Shown here: positions 18,005 through 26,316 of the stretch, in pieces
How positions within the stretch are numbered: the first letter of the stretch is position 1
Layout: each line of letters starts with the position of its first letter
Assembly (NCBI GenBank): GCA_902790015.1
Contig: CADAQF010000007.1
Coordinates: 1 to 63,908 of the forward strand
Direction: 5' to 3'
Length of the DNA stretch: 63,908 bases
Origin: an uncultured Eubacteriales bacterium
Lineage (GTDB): Bacteria > Bacillota > Clostridia > Christensenellales > Aristaeellaceae
Notes under the pieces: model-generated
What the model was told of the DNA's origin: nothing
Databases searched by the model: none
What the model saw: only the letters and a program-made list of their open reading frames with translations
Made by a program: the position numbers and the translations under genes

Positions 18005-18680
18005 AGAAGGCGAAGAAACGGAACGCCTGCTTGAAAGGCTTACAATTTACCGACAGCTGCTGATTAAATGGAATCAGCGGATGGACCTGACCAACGTGCC
18101 CGGGGAGGACATCCCGCTCAGGCACTTCGGGGACAGTCTGCTGCCGCTGTATGCATACCCGCAGCTGTTCCCGCGCGGCGCGAAGCTGGCGGACGTGGGA
18201 ACTGGCGCGGGCTTTCCCGGCCTGCCGCTGGCCATCGCCCGGCCGGATCTGCAGGTGGCGCTGATAGAGCCCATGCAGAAGCGCTGCGATTTTTTGTCTG
18301 CCGTGCTGGAGGAACTGAGCCTTTCCAACGCCCGGGTGTTTCGCCTCAGGGCGGAAGACGCCGGGAGGAACGCCGCTCTCCGGGAAGCCTTTGATATCAC
18401 GGTATCCCGGGCTGTGGCCCCCCTGCCGGTGCTGACGGAATACATGGCCCCCCTGACGCAGACAGGCGGCGCGGTGCTCTGCTGGAAGGGCCCGGCCGCG
18501 GGCGGGGAGGCGGCGGAGGCCGAAAATGCGTGCGCGGCGCTTGGATGCGGCAGGCCGGAGCTTCTGCCGCTTTCCTTCCCCGGGGAGGAGCGGTGGCTTG
18601 TAAAGGCGGTCAAGGAGGATAAAACGCCCGAGCGGTACCCCCGCCGCGCGGGTATCCCGGTCAAAAGGCCGATCAGGTGA
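17973..18680 (+). CDS. rsmG: 16S rRNA (guanine527-N7)-methyltransferase RsmG
   Basis: The 235-residue methyltransferase has the AdoMet motif DVGTGAGFPGLPLAIARPDL near residues 70-90, preceded by the family's WNQRMDLTN. RsmG methylates G527 in the 530 loop of 16S rRNA. Loss of this methyl group is known to give low-level streptomycin resistance. The ATG at 17973 has GGGAGG 5 nt upstream and overlaps holA by 32 nt. In many Firmicutes the gene sits with mnmG near the origin; here it sits behind comEC-holA. Confidence 0.93.
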   Translation: MERLRALLGLEEGEETERLLERLTIYRQLLIKWNQRMDLTNVPGEDIPLRHFGDSLLPLYAYPQLFPRGAKLADVGTGAGFPGLPLAIARPDLQVALIEPMQKRCDFLSAVLEELSLSNARVFRLRAEDAGRNAALREAFDITVSRAVAPLPVLTEYMAPLTQTGGAVLCWKGPAAGGEAAEAENACAALGCGRPELLPLSFPGEERWLVKAVKEDKTPERYPRRAGIPVKRPIR

Positions 18681-18898
18681 GGCTTTAGTACGGCGATCCG
18701 CAGCCGGCGGATGAAAGAAATCGGCGAAATGGATATGCCGGCCTTCCTGCGCCTGCGGGCATGGGCTGTAGCAAGACAGCAGGAAAAGAACAGGTTTTTA
18801 CGTGCCAGCTTCCCCCAGAGAGCCCCTTTCCGGCGCTGTGCGCCATCCTCACCTGACAGGAGAGAAAAGGGACTTACAAGCTTCGGATGAAGGCTTTA
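18681..18898. other. non-coding stretch with a degenerate palindrome
   Basis: No gene is visible. At about 18819-18880, AGCCCCTTT and AAAGGGACT face each other around a GC-rich centre, and the minus-strand GGGGGAAGCTGGCACG recalls the interspersed repeat seen just downstream. It may be a decayed repeat copy. There is no convincing terminator for rsmG. Confidence 0.35.
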
Positions 18899-19118
18899 CC
18901 ACCTCATCAGTCAGACGCTATGGAAACGCATTATGATTTCAGGCATTTTCCGCGCCTGACAGACACCAGGGCCTGCCGGCCCGTCGCAGCTGATGACAGG
19001 CCACAGGCCTGTCATCCAAGACGCTGCTCACCCCCTCGACGGGAAGCCTTTTGGGATCGCTGCAATGCCTTCCCCTTGAGGAGAAGGTGTCGAGCGTCAG
19101 CGAGACGGATGAGGTGTG
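18899..19118. mobile_element. composite small element bounded by inverted CACCTCATC ends
   Basis: The left end reads CACCTCATCAGTCAGACGCT. The right end, read on the minus strand, begins CACCTCATCCGTCTCGCTG. Between them lie one copy of the 69-nt repeat (18966-19034) and, at the right, a CCTTCTCC-TCAA-GGGGAAGG hairpin (minus strand, 19068-19087). The 220-bp size, inverted ends and lack of any gene fit a non-autonomous (MITE-like) element. The same CACCTCATC plus hairpin unit recurs at 55708-55754 inside an open reading frame. Confidence 0.55.
18966..19034 (+). repeat. 69-nt interspersed repeat, copy B
   Basis: It has the same 19-nt left end and CTCACCCC right end as copy A and the same total length. 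Its hairpin arm is GATGACAGGCC instead of GAAAACGGTCC. The four differing stem positions are all matched by complementary changes in the other arm, so the 11-bp stem with a 3-nt loop is kept. Confidence 0.85.
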
Positions 19119-19162
19119 AATACGCATCTTCTTTTCCTGATTGGGAAGCCGGGAATCAGACA

Positions 19163-19205
19163 GAAAAAGCCCCGGCAGCGCTTCATTGATGAAGGCTGGC
19201 CGGGG
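19163..19205 (-). terminator. intrinsic terminator of the methyltransferase gene
   Basis: A bulged stem closed by CCCCGGC/GCCGGGG (about 15 pairs) is followed on the minus strand by TTTTT. It lies 18 nt beyond the stop codon. Confidence 0.75.
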
Positions 19206-19222
19206 GTGAAGCCGGGATGAAG

Positions 19223-19840
19223 CTATTTTGAAATAGTCAGAATACCAGCACAATAAGAAACCGGACTAAACGACAACTCAGGAAATGCATTGCGAAGTTC
19301 GTCTACGACAAAATAGATTTCCTCTTCGTCCCATCCATCACCGACATCTTGCCGGCATTCTTCCAATTGAACGCGGGTTTCAAAGGCGACATCACCTATC
19401 AGAATCTTTCCATTGGAATTCAAATGACTGCGCAGAGATTGAAGAAATTCAACTTTCTGATCATCTGTCAGATGGTGCAAAGAGTATGTTGCAACAATGA
19501 AGTCATAACTTTGGTGCCGTAGTGGTTCAGCCAGGCCTTTAGAAAAGTCTGCTTGATACAGATGGGCTTCTGGCATTTTTTCTGAAGCCAATTCAATCAT
19601 TCTTGCAGAAAAATCCTGGCCATACACAGTACATCCGTTTTCATAGAGCCTCGCAGTCAATGTTCCGGTTCCAAAGCCAATATCAAGGACAACGGCATCA
19701 GGCTTTGCCATGATCGTCTGAAAAATCCGTCCCAATATCTCCTTGTAACCGGCAAACGGATAGCTGTTCTCTTCATCAGAAACCCCGACGGTTTTGTCAT
19801 AACCGTCGGCCCACAGATCGAAACCTTTGTTATCCAGCAT
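19223..19840 (-). CDS. class I SAM-dependent methyltransferase, probably acquired
   Basis: The 205-residue protein has the AdoMet-binding motif VLDIGFGTGTLTARLYENG near residue 50, an acidic residue ending strand 2 (YGQDFS), and post-motif FIVATYSLHHLTDDQ. This is a UbiE/Methyltransf_11-like small-molecule methyltransferase whose substrate I cannot name. The ATG at 19840 follows GGAGG by 5 nt and is preferred to in-frame starts at 19852 and 19882. The gene is visibly richer in A and T than its neighbours, stands alone with its own promoter and terminator, and lies next to repeats, which together suggest horizontal acquisition. Confidence 0.75.
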   Translation of the reverse strand: MLDNKGFDLWADGYDKTVGVSDEENSYPFAGYKEILGRIFQTIMAKPDAVVLDIGFGTGTLTARLYENGCTVYGQDFSARMIELASEKMPEAHLYQADFSKGLAEPLRHQSYDFIVATYSLHHLTDDQKVEFLQSLRSHLNSNGKILIGDVAFETRVQLEECRQDVGDGWDEEEIYFVVDELRNAFPELSFSPVSYCAGILTISK

Positions 19841-19881
19841 GCTTGCCTCCATGAAAGCTTCTTGCCTTTTCCGGCAAACCA

Positions 19882-19910
19882 ATTATACCCCCGCCGCACC
19901 AAATCCACAA
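19882..19910 (-). promoter_or_regulatory. probable promoter of the methyltransferase gene
   Basis: A perfect TATAAT lies 17 nt downstream of TTGTGG on the minus strand, about 40 nt before the ATG at 19840. Confidence 0.5.
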
Positions 19911-20049
19911 CGGTGAAGAAGGCGAAAACTGATGGCCGCCCCCCTGCGCGGTCCCGCTGGCCGCCCCTGTCGCCGGAAAAGGCCATTTCCCGCGCAATAT
20001 GCGCACCGCAATAAAGCAGATCATGGAAGCATCACCGCTTCTTAAACAA

Positions 20050-20082
20050 CGCGCCCCTGCCGGCGAAGCTGCCGGACAGGGG
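20050..20082 (-). terminator. possible terminator of the thrC-xpaC-fliB group
   Basis: CCCCTG-CCGGC and its complement form an 11-bp stem with one bulge and a 6-nt loop. The downstream T-run on the minus strand is broken (GTTGTTT). The rest of 19911-20155 shows no gene. Confidence 0.4.
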
Positions 20083-20155
20083 CTGTTTACGGTTGAGGTC
20101 AGGGAATGCTTTCTCAGCGGATCCGGAAGAATGCCGCGCCGCCCGCCCGGTCTGC

Positions 20156-21094
20156 TTAAGCAGGTTCAGAACGAACAGCCTGCCCCTGCAGATAGGCAAA
20201 GCAGGCCGCCAGGTTTTCGTCCGAATATTCGATCTCGGCGGAAAACATGCGGGCGGTGTCGGCCAGCGCGGGAAGGGAGGGGGAAACGGTCATGCGCCCG
20301 ATCAGGCGGACGGCCCACAGGGCAAATAGCGCGCGGGGCACGGTCAGCCCGTCGAAAACGGCGTCAGGCAGGTGGCGGTACAGGAAATACACGGCCAATT
20401 GGCTCAGCGCGAGGCAGCGGCGGGAAGAAACCGGGCGGGGCGGAAGGGGCCGGCGCAGCAGGGAAAGCCGCTCATCCCACTTTGGATCCAGCCGCTCCAG
20501 CCCGCGCAGGAACGCTTCTTCTCCGCAGCAGACAAAGGGCGGCCTTACCTTCAGGCGGGATAAAAACCGCCGCTCTTTTTGTGCCCAGGAAAGGTCGTTT
20601 CTCCAAAAGACGGACAGACAGTCTTCCCGGAGGGAAAGCAGGCTTTTGTCCGCTTCGCGTAAAGATTCCTCGGAGCCGTCGTCGTCTGTAAGCAGCAGCC
20701 TCACAGGTCTCCGGCGGAACACCGCCTGCCGGGCGGCCGCCTCGCAGCACAGGCCCAGGCCGATCTCCATCCTGTCCGAAAACCAGTTGCGGTAGCGGGG
20801 GTGGTCTGTGCAGATATCGCACAGGGCCTGTTCTCCAAGCTCCCGGATGAGGGCGCACAGCCCGTCCGGATCAAGCATCGGGCAGCGGCCCTGGCTGTTC
20901 AGCCGGAACGAAAACACGTCCCCGTCCCTTTTCATGCCGCTGCGGGCCCTTTCACCCAGGGAACCGGGAAGAGAACGGTATAATTCCGCCGTGTCGGGGT
21001 CGATATCGATCTCCCACCCTGCGCAGCAGGTGTTTTTGCACGCGCCTTTCAGACAGGCGAACCGCCGGTAATCGGCGGGCTCATAATACTTCAT
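20156..21094 (-). CDS. fliB: FliB-like lysine-N-methylase
   Basis: The 312-residue protein has the cysteine set of the flagellin lysine-N-methylase/YkgJ type: CLKGACKNTCCAGWEIDID near the start, then CPMLDPDGLCALI, then CDICTDHPRYRNW. In flagellated bacteria FliB methylates surface lysines of flagellin, and the cysteines probably hold an Fe-S cluster. No flagellar gene is present here, so the target is open. The ATG overlaps the stop of the XpaC-like gene by 4 nt (ATGA), so the two are coupled in translation and perhaps in function. Confidence 0.8.
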   Translation of the reverse strand: MKYYEPADYRRFACLKGACKNTCCAGWEIDIDPDTAELYRSLPGSLGERARSGMKRDGDVFSFRLNSQGRCPMLDPDGLCALIRELGEQALCDICTDHPRYRNWFSDRMEIGLGLCCEAAARQAVFRRRPVRLLLTDDDGSEESLREADKSLLSLREDCLSVFWRNDLSWAQKERRFLSRLKVRPPFVCCGEEAFLRGLERLDPKWDERLSLLRRPLPPRPVSSRRCLALSQLAVYFLYRHLPDAVFDGLTVPRALFALWAVRLIGRMTVSPSLPALADTARMFSAEIEYSDENLAACFAYLQGQAVRSEPA

Positions 21095-22356
21095 TTCCTT
21101 TGGCCGGGCCAGGGCGTGTGGCGCACCAGGCCATCCAGCTCCAGCTTGTCGCGCAGGGCCTCGGCCTGAGAGGCCATGTCCAGCGCGCTGTCCTGCTGCA
21201 GGTCCTCCAGGATGCGCTTCAGGGCGGAGGGCAGCTCGTTTTCAAACAGCTGCTCGGTGGTTTTCATGGCGGCCTGAATGGCGGGGCTGTCCGACGCCTG
21301 CTTTTCGTTGTCGGCGTATTTGTTCAAAAGCTCCTGCATCATCGGAAGATATGTGCCCCTCAGGGAACGGACGGGCGCGCGGAAGCACTTGTCGGGGCTC
21401 ACGGCCAGCAGCGCGATGATCTGGCCCACCAGCTGATCCAGCTGCGCGCCGGAGTCCTGAAGGGCCGGGCTCTGGATGAACCTGAGCTGGTTGCGGAAGG
21501 TCCGTTTGCCGGTCTCCAGCTCGCTGAGGATGGGGTTTTCGGGCGTTTCCTGCGGTTTTTCCGGGGTTTTGGGCTTTTGAGCCTCTATGGCAGCGGGCGC
21601 GCGGTAATTATAGATGTTTTCCAGCATGTTCTGGAATTGCGGAACAAACTCATATTCCAGCCGGTCGGACAGCTTGTCCGCCGTTTTGAGCTGGGCCTCG
21701 CTGGGCATGCGGGCGGAAGGGATGCAGGCGGACCAGGCGTCCACCATGGCCGTGACCTTTTCCAGGAATGGGGCGATCTCCGGGCTCCAGGGATGGTCGG
21801 GCCGGTTGGACAGACAGTCCGCCAGCTGTCTGCTCAGCGAGATCAGCTGGGTCAGAGCGCCCGAAATATCCTCATGCACGAAGCGGGCGATCGCCTGGCG
21901 GTTGTCCGGGTCCCACATCTCGCGCAGAAAGGAGCCGGTGCGGCTGCGCATGCTGCCCCGGGGGACGGGGACGCCCAGCGCGCTGTCCACCACGTCCCTA
22001 ACGAAGCTGCCGATGGCCTGGCTGCGCGCCGCGCTGTCAGCCCGGGGGGCGTTCAGCACCCGGTCGGCGGCGGTGCCTGCCTTCTGGAGGCTTTTTTGCA
22101 GCTGCTGGGTGCGTCGCTTGATGCGGCCCAGCTCCAGATAGCGTTTGTCGCGGATCAGGATGGACAGCCGGTTGTCCACCACCGGCACGTCCGGGGTGAA
22201 ATACTGCCGCTCGATCATTTTCTGGATGGAGGCGGGCACCTTTTCCCTGGATACCTTCATCAGGCCGGCCGCGTAGGAAAGATCCAGCGCCGGGTCGTCC
22301 CGGAAGACCTTTTCCAGGCGCCTGAACTGAGAGCGGATCGGGTTAAAGAAAGACAT
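21091..22356 (-). CDS. XpaC-like (5-bromo-4-chloroindolyl phosphate hydrolysis family) protein
   Basis: The 421-residue protein has no signal peptide or membrane segment. The C-terminal third matches what I know of the XpaC family pattern: a YLPMMQELLNKYAD segment, a long helix, then ALDMASQAEALRDKLELDGL. The N-terminal 70 residues look like a small winged-helix module (YAAGLMKVSREKVPASIQKM). The middle is helical with a Pro/Glu-rich break near residue 270 (PKTPEKPQETPENP). The biochemical role of XpaC is unknown. The gene begins 13 nt after thrC, with GAGGAGG upstream, and ends overlapping fliB. Confidence 0.55.
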   Translation of the reverse strand: MSFFNPIRSQFRRLEKVFRDDPALDLSYAAGLMKVSREKVPASIQKMIERQYFTPDVPVVDNRLSILIRDKRYLELGRIKRRTQQLQKSLQKAGTAADRVLNAPRADSAARSQAIGSFVRDVVDSALGVPVPRGSMRSRTGSFLREMWDPDNRQAIARFVHEDISGALTQLISLSRQLADCLSNRPDHPWSPEIAPFLEKVTAMVDAWSACIPSARMPSEAQLKTADKLSDRLEYEFVPQFQNMLENIYNYRAPAAIEAQKPKTPEKPQETPENPILSELETGKRTFRNQLRFIQSPALQDSGAQLDQLVGQIIALLAVSPDKCFRAPVRSLRGTYLPMMQELLNKYADNEKQASDSPAIQAAMKTTEQLFENELPSALKRILEDLQQDSALDMASQAEALRDKLELDGLVRHTPWPGQRK

Positions 22357-22369
22357 GCCTGTTTCCTCC

Positions 22370-23851
22370 TCAGGCGCCCAGGGCGCTCAATACTGCCCGG
22401 GGCATATCGGAAATCTCGGTGACGGCGGTATGGCGTACGGGAGCGGACCTGAGGGAAGCGATGGCTTCAGGCAGTTTAAGACCGGTTTTTTCCGCCTGGC
22501 GGAAAGCGTCGCCGAGCGCGTCTTCCCCGGGCGCAAGGCCGATCGCCGCGCCGACGTCCTGCGCGAACTTGAAGGGGCTGGCGGTGGCGTTGACCAGGGT
22601 GAGCCGGTCAGAACCGGTCTGCGCGCGGTACTGGGAAAGCGCGCACAGGCCCACGGCCGTGTGCGGGTCCGAAAGCACCCCTGCCTTTTCCCAGGTCCGG
22701 CTGATCATCAGGCGGGTGGCGTCGTCGTCTGCATAGAAGCCGGCAAATTCCTCCTGAAGGCCGGAAAGGGCTTCCCGGGGAAGCTCATAGCGGCCTTCCG
22801 TTTTGAGCTGCGCCATCAGCCCGGACAGCGCCTTTTCATCCCGCCCGGTCAGCTCGAACAAAAGCCTTTCCAGGTTGGAAGAGATCAGGATGTCCATCGA
22901 GGGAGATATGGTTTTGTGGAAGGGACGGCGAATATCGTAAACGCCGGTGTTGATAAAATCGGTCAGCACCTGGTTGCGGTTGGAGGCGCAGATCAGCCTG
23001 CCCAGCGGAAGGCCCATATGCCTGGCGTACCAGGCGGCGAGGATATCGCCGAAATTGCCGGTCGGCACGCATACGTCCAGCGTGTCCCCGGGAGAAAGAC
23101 GGCCTTCGTTCACCAGGTCCGAGTAGGCGGAAAAATAGTAGGCCACCTGCGGCACCAGCCGGCCGATGTTGATGCTGTTGGCGGAGGACAGGACGATGCC
23201 CTTGCGGTCGAGGGCTTCCGCGAAGGCGCGGTCGCCGAAGATGGCCTTGACGCCGGTCTGCGCGTCGTCAAAGTTGCCGCGCACGGCGATGACGTGCGTG
23301 TTCTGCCCGGCGGAGGTGACCATCTGCCTTTGCTGCAGACGGCTCACGCCGTCCAGGGGATAAAACACCGTGCAGCTGGTGCCGGGGACGTCCTGGAAGC
23401 CCTCCAGCGCGGCCTTTCCGGTGTCCCCGCTGGTAGCGGTCAGAATGGCGATCTCCCGGCCCTCTTTGGCTTCGTCCGCCGCCAGGCGGATCAGGCGGGG
23501 CAGCATCTGCAGCGCCATGTCCTTAAAGGCCAGGGTCGGGCCGTGGTAAAGCTCAAGCAGCGCGGTCTTGTCGTCCGTCATGGTCACGGGGGCGATGCGG
23601 GGGTCGTCAAAGCGGCGGTAGGACGCCTGCGCTATCTCGTCCAGCCGTTCAGCCGGAAGGTCCGGGAAAAAAAGTTTGAGCACAGCCGCGGCCCTTTGCG
23701 CGTAGGAAACGCCGGGCGCGAAGGGAAGCATGTCGGCGGTCGCCCGGGGAAGCTGCTCCTTTACGTACAGCCCGCCGGCCGGGCTCAGCCCCTGCAGGAT
23801 CGCCTGGGCGGAGGAAACGCGCTTTTTGGTCCTGGTGCAGATATAGGTCAT
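22370..23851 (-). CDS. thrC: threonine synthase
   Basis: The 493-residue protein is the long form of threonine synthase. It has the N-terminal ThrC extension (LSPAGGLYVKEQLPRA), the PLP lysine in GPTLAFKDMALQ near residue 113, and the phosphate-binding TATSGDTGKAALEGF. It converts O-phosphohomoserine to threonine and phosphate. The start at 23851 has AAGGAAGG upstream. No leader peptide rich in threonine or isoleucine codons and no T-box are visible in the 94 nt upstream. Its grouping with xpaC- and fliB-like genes is unusual; no other threonine gene is here. Confidence 0.95.
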   Translation of the reverse strand: MTYICTRTKKRVSSAQAILQGLSPAGGLYVKEQLPRATADMLPFAPGVSYAQRAAAVLKLFFPDLPAERLDEIAQASYRRFDDPRIAPVTMTDDKTALLELYHGPTLAFKDMALQMLPRLIRLAADEAKEGREIAILTATSGDTGKAALEGFQDVPGTSCTVFYPLDGVSRLQQRQMVTSAGQNTHVIAVRGNFDDAQTGVKAIFGDRAFAEALDRKGIVLSSANSINIGRLVPQVAYYFSAYSDLVNEGRLSPGDTLDVCVPTGNFGDILAAWYARHMGLPLGRLICASNRNQVLTDFINTGVYDIRRPFHKTISPSMDILISSNLERLLFELTGRDEKALSGLMAQLKTEGRYELPREALSGLQEEFAGFYADDDATRLMISRTWEKAGVLSDPHTAVGLCALSQYRAQTGSDRLTLVNATASPFKFAQDVGAAIGLAPGEDALGDAFRQAEKTGLKLPEAIASLRSAPVRHTAVTEISDMPRAVLSALGA

Positions 23852-23945
23852 GGGAATAGCCTTCCTTTCAGGTGATGAATGCCCCGCGTACTTTGCCGGG
23901 CTTTTTTCCGGGATACCGCATCGCGGAAAAAGCGTGCCCGGCCGG

Positions 23946-25046
23946 TCAGTACCACGTCTGGCAGAAGGTGGTGATGTTCCAGTTCTTCACGTGCTCATAG
24001 GCGTTGATGCCGGCGTCCTCGCACCGGTATTCCTCGGGGCAGGGCGCCGTGTTTTTGACGGCCTCCCCGCTGTCGAACACATAGCAGTAGCGGCGGATGG
24101 TGCTGGACATATTGCCCTCGACGGTTTTGATGAGAAAGCGGCCGTCAGCAAGCTCGTCCACGTCCGTCACCAGGCCTATATGCTTGTAGCCGTATCCCTT
24201 CTGCTGGCCGTATATCACCAGGTATCCGGGCCGGGGGACCATCGTGAGCCTTTCCATTTTGGAAAAGCCGGTGTTGATCTTGCCCACGCCGGCCGCGTGG
24301 ACGGAATAGGGCTCCCCGTCTTCGTGGGGGACGGAATCGTTAGGCGCGTCCATCGGTACGCCGGCATGGTCGAACACGTAGCCCAGGAAGGCGCCGCACC
24401 AGCCGATATCGCAGCCGCTGCCGCTGCCGCACTGCCAGTAGGAATACTTGTTGTATTTGCCCAGCCGGGAGAACTTCTTGGTGCCCTCCGCGGCGTCCTC
24501 GCGCCATTGGGTGAAGGCAAGGTCTATGGCGCCGTTGATCAGCTCCGGAACGGAAGCCCGGTCATAATACTGGTACTTTGGGTCCGTCGGGTCTGCGGCC
24601 GGCTCCGGGATATCGGGGGACGGATCCTCTTCTTCCGCCGGCGGTTCAGGCTCGGGCGCGGGTGTGGCTATGGGGGCGGGAGACGCGGACGGAGCGGCGG
24701 GCAAAGGTGAAGGGGATGAAAGCGCCTGCTCCGTTTGGACGGCTTCAGGGGCCGTATCGTCCGCCGAAGCCGTTTTTTCCGCCGTGAACAGCACCAGCAC
24801 GGAGAATTCCGTCTCCTTTTCCCCCGAAACGCGGACAGTGGCGCGGCCGGGCTTCAGCGCGATGATCGCGTTATCCTGCACCCGGACGATGTCCTCGCCG
24901 CTCACCGTATAGCTTCCCCGCCGGCCTTCGGGGATGAGATAGCTTTCACCCACGCCCAGGTTGATCTCGACCGGCGCGGCCAGCGCCAATATGGCAGCCG
25001 ACATGATCAGCAGCAGGCATATCAGAAAAACGGTCTTTTTCATCAT
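23946..25046 (-). CDS. secreted CHAP-domain protein with an N-terminal Ig-like domain
   Basis: The 366-residue protein has a signal peptide (to about residue 24, ILALAAP). A Big-type domain follows (residues 25-90, ending in the typical IIALKPGRATVRV), then a Pro/Ala/Glu-rich linker (about 95-150) and a C-terminal CHAP-like amidase domain. The likely catalytic cysteine is in GWCGAFLGYVF and the histidine in YKHIGLVTDV. CHAP enzymes cut peptidoglycan peptides, so a role in wall turnover outside the membrane is likely. The ATG overlaps the stop of the flippase-like gene by 4 nt, with GGAGG upstream. Compare the LRR-CHAP protein at 36209, which lacks the matching histidine. Confidence 0.7.
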   Translation of the reverse strand: MMKKTVFLICLLLIMSAAILALAAPVEINLGVGESYLIPEGRRGSYTVSGEDIVRVQDNAIIALKPGRATVRVSGEKETEFSVLVLFTAEKTASADDTAPEAVQTEQALSSPSPLPAAPSASPAPIATPAPEPEPPAEEEDPSPDIPEPAADPTDPKYQYYDRASVPELINGAIDLAFTQWREDAAEGTKKFSRLGKYNKYSYWQCGSGSGCDIGWCGAFLGYVFDHAGVPMDAPNDSVPHEDGEPYSVHAAGVGKINTGFSKMERLTMVPRPGYLVIYGQQKGYGYKHIGLVTDVDELADGRFLIKTVEGNMSSTIRRYCYVFDSGEAVKNTAPCPEEYRCEDAGINAYEHVKNWNITTFCQTWY

Positions 25047-26230
25047 TCGGAAACCTCCGATCCGGAAACCTCCGGCTGGGCCGGGAAAGGGTCTTCCCGC
25101 GCGGGAGCGCCGCTTTCTTCCGCCGGCTCTTTATTTGGGGCGGCGGGCCCGGCTTCCTGCGCGGGCTTTTCTTTCACGCGGGCTGCCGCCATCTTCCGGT
25201 TGCCGCGCATGGAGCGCGCGCTTTCGTAGATGACCGCCCCCAGGCCGATCAGCAGCGCCCCGTAATACGTGATCGTGCGCCACAGCAAAAGCGCCGGGAA
25301 GATCAGCTGCTCAGGGAAGATCGAGCCGAAAAACACGTAAAACCCGCCCTCCTGTACGCCGGACGCCCCGGGCAGGGGCGTGAAGGACGCGGCGATGAAC
25401 AAAAGCCACTGCAGCGTCATCAGCCGGTACCAGCGTTCGCCGCACAGCCCCAGCGCCCGGTATACGCAGTATGAGGCGCTCATCAGCAAAAACAGCTGCG
25501 TCAGCGACAGTATCACCAGCAGCGTGATCTGAAGCGGATGATGCACCAGCATGTTGACGCTCGCGCCGAAATCATCCAGCGCGGCGTCCGCCCGGGAGGA
25601 CAGCCGCTCGGGGTCCCTGACCAGGCGCAGTTTCTGCCCCAGCCTTATGATCAGCACGATGACAAAGCGGACGAGGTTTCGGTTGATGGCGAGCAGAAGC
25701 ACCAGCGCCACCGACAGGCCGTTGATGGCAAAGCCCGCGAATATCAGCCATTTGCCACCGATGACGCAGGCGTTGACGAACTTCTGCTGGCACAGCCACC
25801 AGGCCGCTCCGCCCGTCAGCAGCGCGGCCTGGAAGCAGAAAAACTTGACGGCGAGCGATGACGATGAAACGCCCACCGGCACGCCGCGCTTTTTGAAGGC
25901 GAACACCTGCATGGGCTGGCCCCCGGTGGCGGCCGGGGTCACGTTGGAATAAAACATGCCCAGCAGCGTCACATGCAGGGTGGAGAAAAACCTGATATTC
26001 ACCCGCTGCCAGATAAAGAAGCACTGGTTGATCAGCGCTTCCGTCACCATGCTCAAACCCCAGGCGGCGAAGCCGATGCCCAGCCATCTTTTGTCTGATG
26101 AGAGCATAGCCTGAACAGACACGTTGATATCCCCGTTTTTCGCCGCCAGGTAAATGACCGCGGCGACGGTGCCCAGGATGATCAGCGAGTTGAGCAGGTT
26201 TTTTCTGGTTTGCTTAGAAAGTTTCTTCAA
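25043..26230 (-). CDS. flippase-like membrane protein (YbhN/MprF N-terminal family)
   Basis: The 395-residue protein has about eight membrane helices and the family signature GMFYSNVTPAATGGQPMQVFAFKKRGV near residue 95. The pattern PLPGASGVQEGGFYVFF follows near residue 300. Relatives include the lysylphosphatidylglycerol synthase membrane domain, which moves lipids across the membrane; the ligand here is unknown. The tail after residue 350 is charged and rich in Ala, Pro and Glu. The start is TTG at 26230 with AAGGA 10 nt upstream; I see no in-frame ATG that keeps the first helix. It is translationally coupled to the CHAP gene, which suggests a cell-envelope pair. Confidence 0.8.
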   Translation of the reverse strand: MKKLSKQTRKNLLNSLIILGTVAAVIYLAAKNGDINVSVQAMLSSDKRWLGIGFAAWGLSMVTEALINQCFFIWQRVNIRFFSTLHVTLLGMFYSNVTPAATGGQPMQVFAFKKRGVPVGVSSSSLAVKFFCFQAALLTGGAAWWLCQQKFVNACVIGGKWLIFAGFAINGLSVALVLLLAINRNLVRFVIVLIIRLGQKLRLVRDPERLSSRADAALDDFGASVNMLVHHPLQITLLVILSLTQLFLLMSASYCVYRALGLCGERWYRLMTLQWLLFIAASFTPLPGASGVQEGGFYVFFGSIFPEQLIFPALLLWRTITYYGALLIGLGAVIYESARSMRGNRKMAAARVKEKPAQEAGPAAPNKEPAEESGAPAREDPFPAQPEVSGSEVSE

Positions 26231-26273
26231 ACAATAACATCCTTACCGGACCGGTTTCTGAGCGTCCGATGCC

Positions 26274-26302
26274 ATCATATCATATTAATGCGCGAATGTC
26301 AC
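26274..26302 (-). promoter_or_regulatory. probable promoter of the flippase-CHAP pair
   Basis: GTGACA and TATGAT are separated by 17 nt on the minus strand; a second TATGAT overlaps just upstream. The start codon is about 37 nt downstream of the expected transcription start. Confidence 0.6.
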
Positions 26303-26316
26303 GCGGGCAGCACCGG

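Noticed and set aside
23894..23942. Long imperfect hairpin between thrC and the CHAP gene
   Set aside because: Stems are interrupted and no T-run follows on either strand, so I could not call a terminator or riboswitch.
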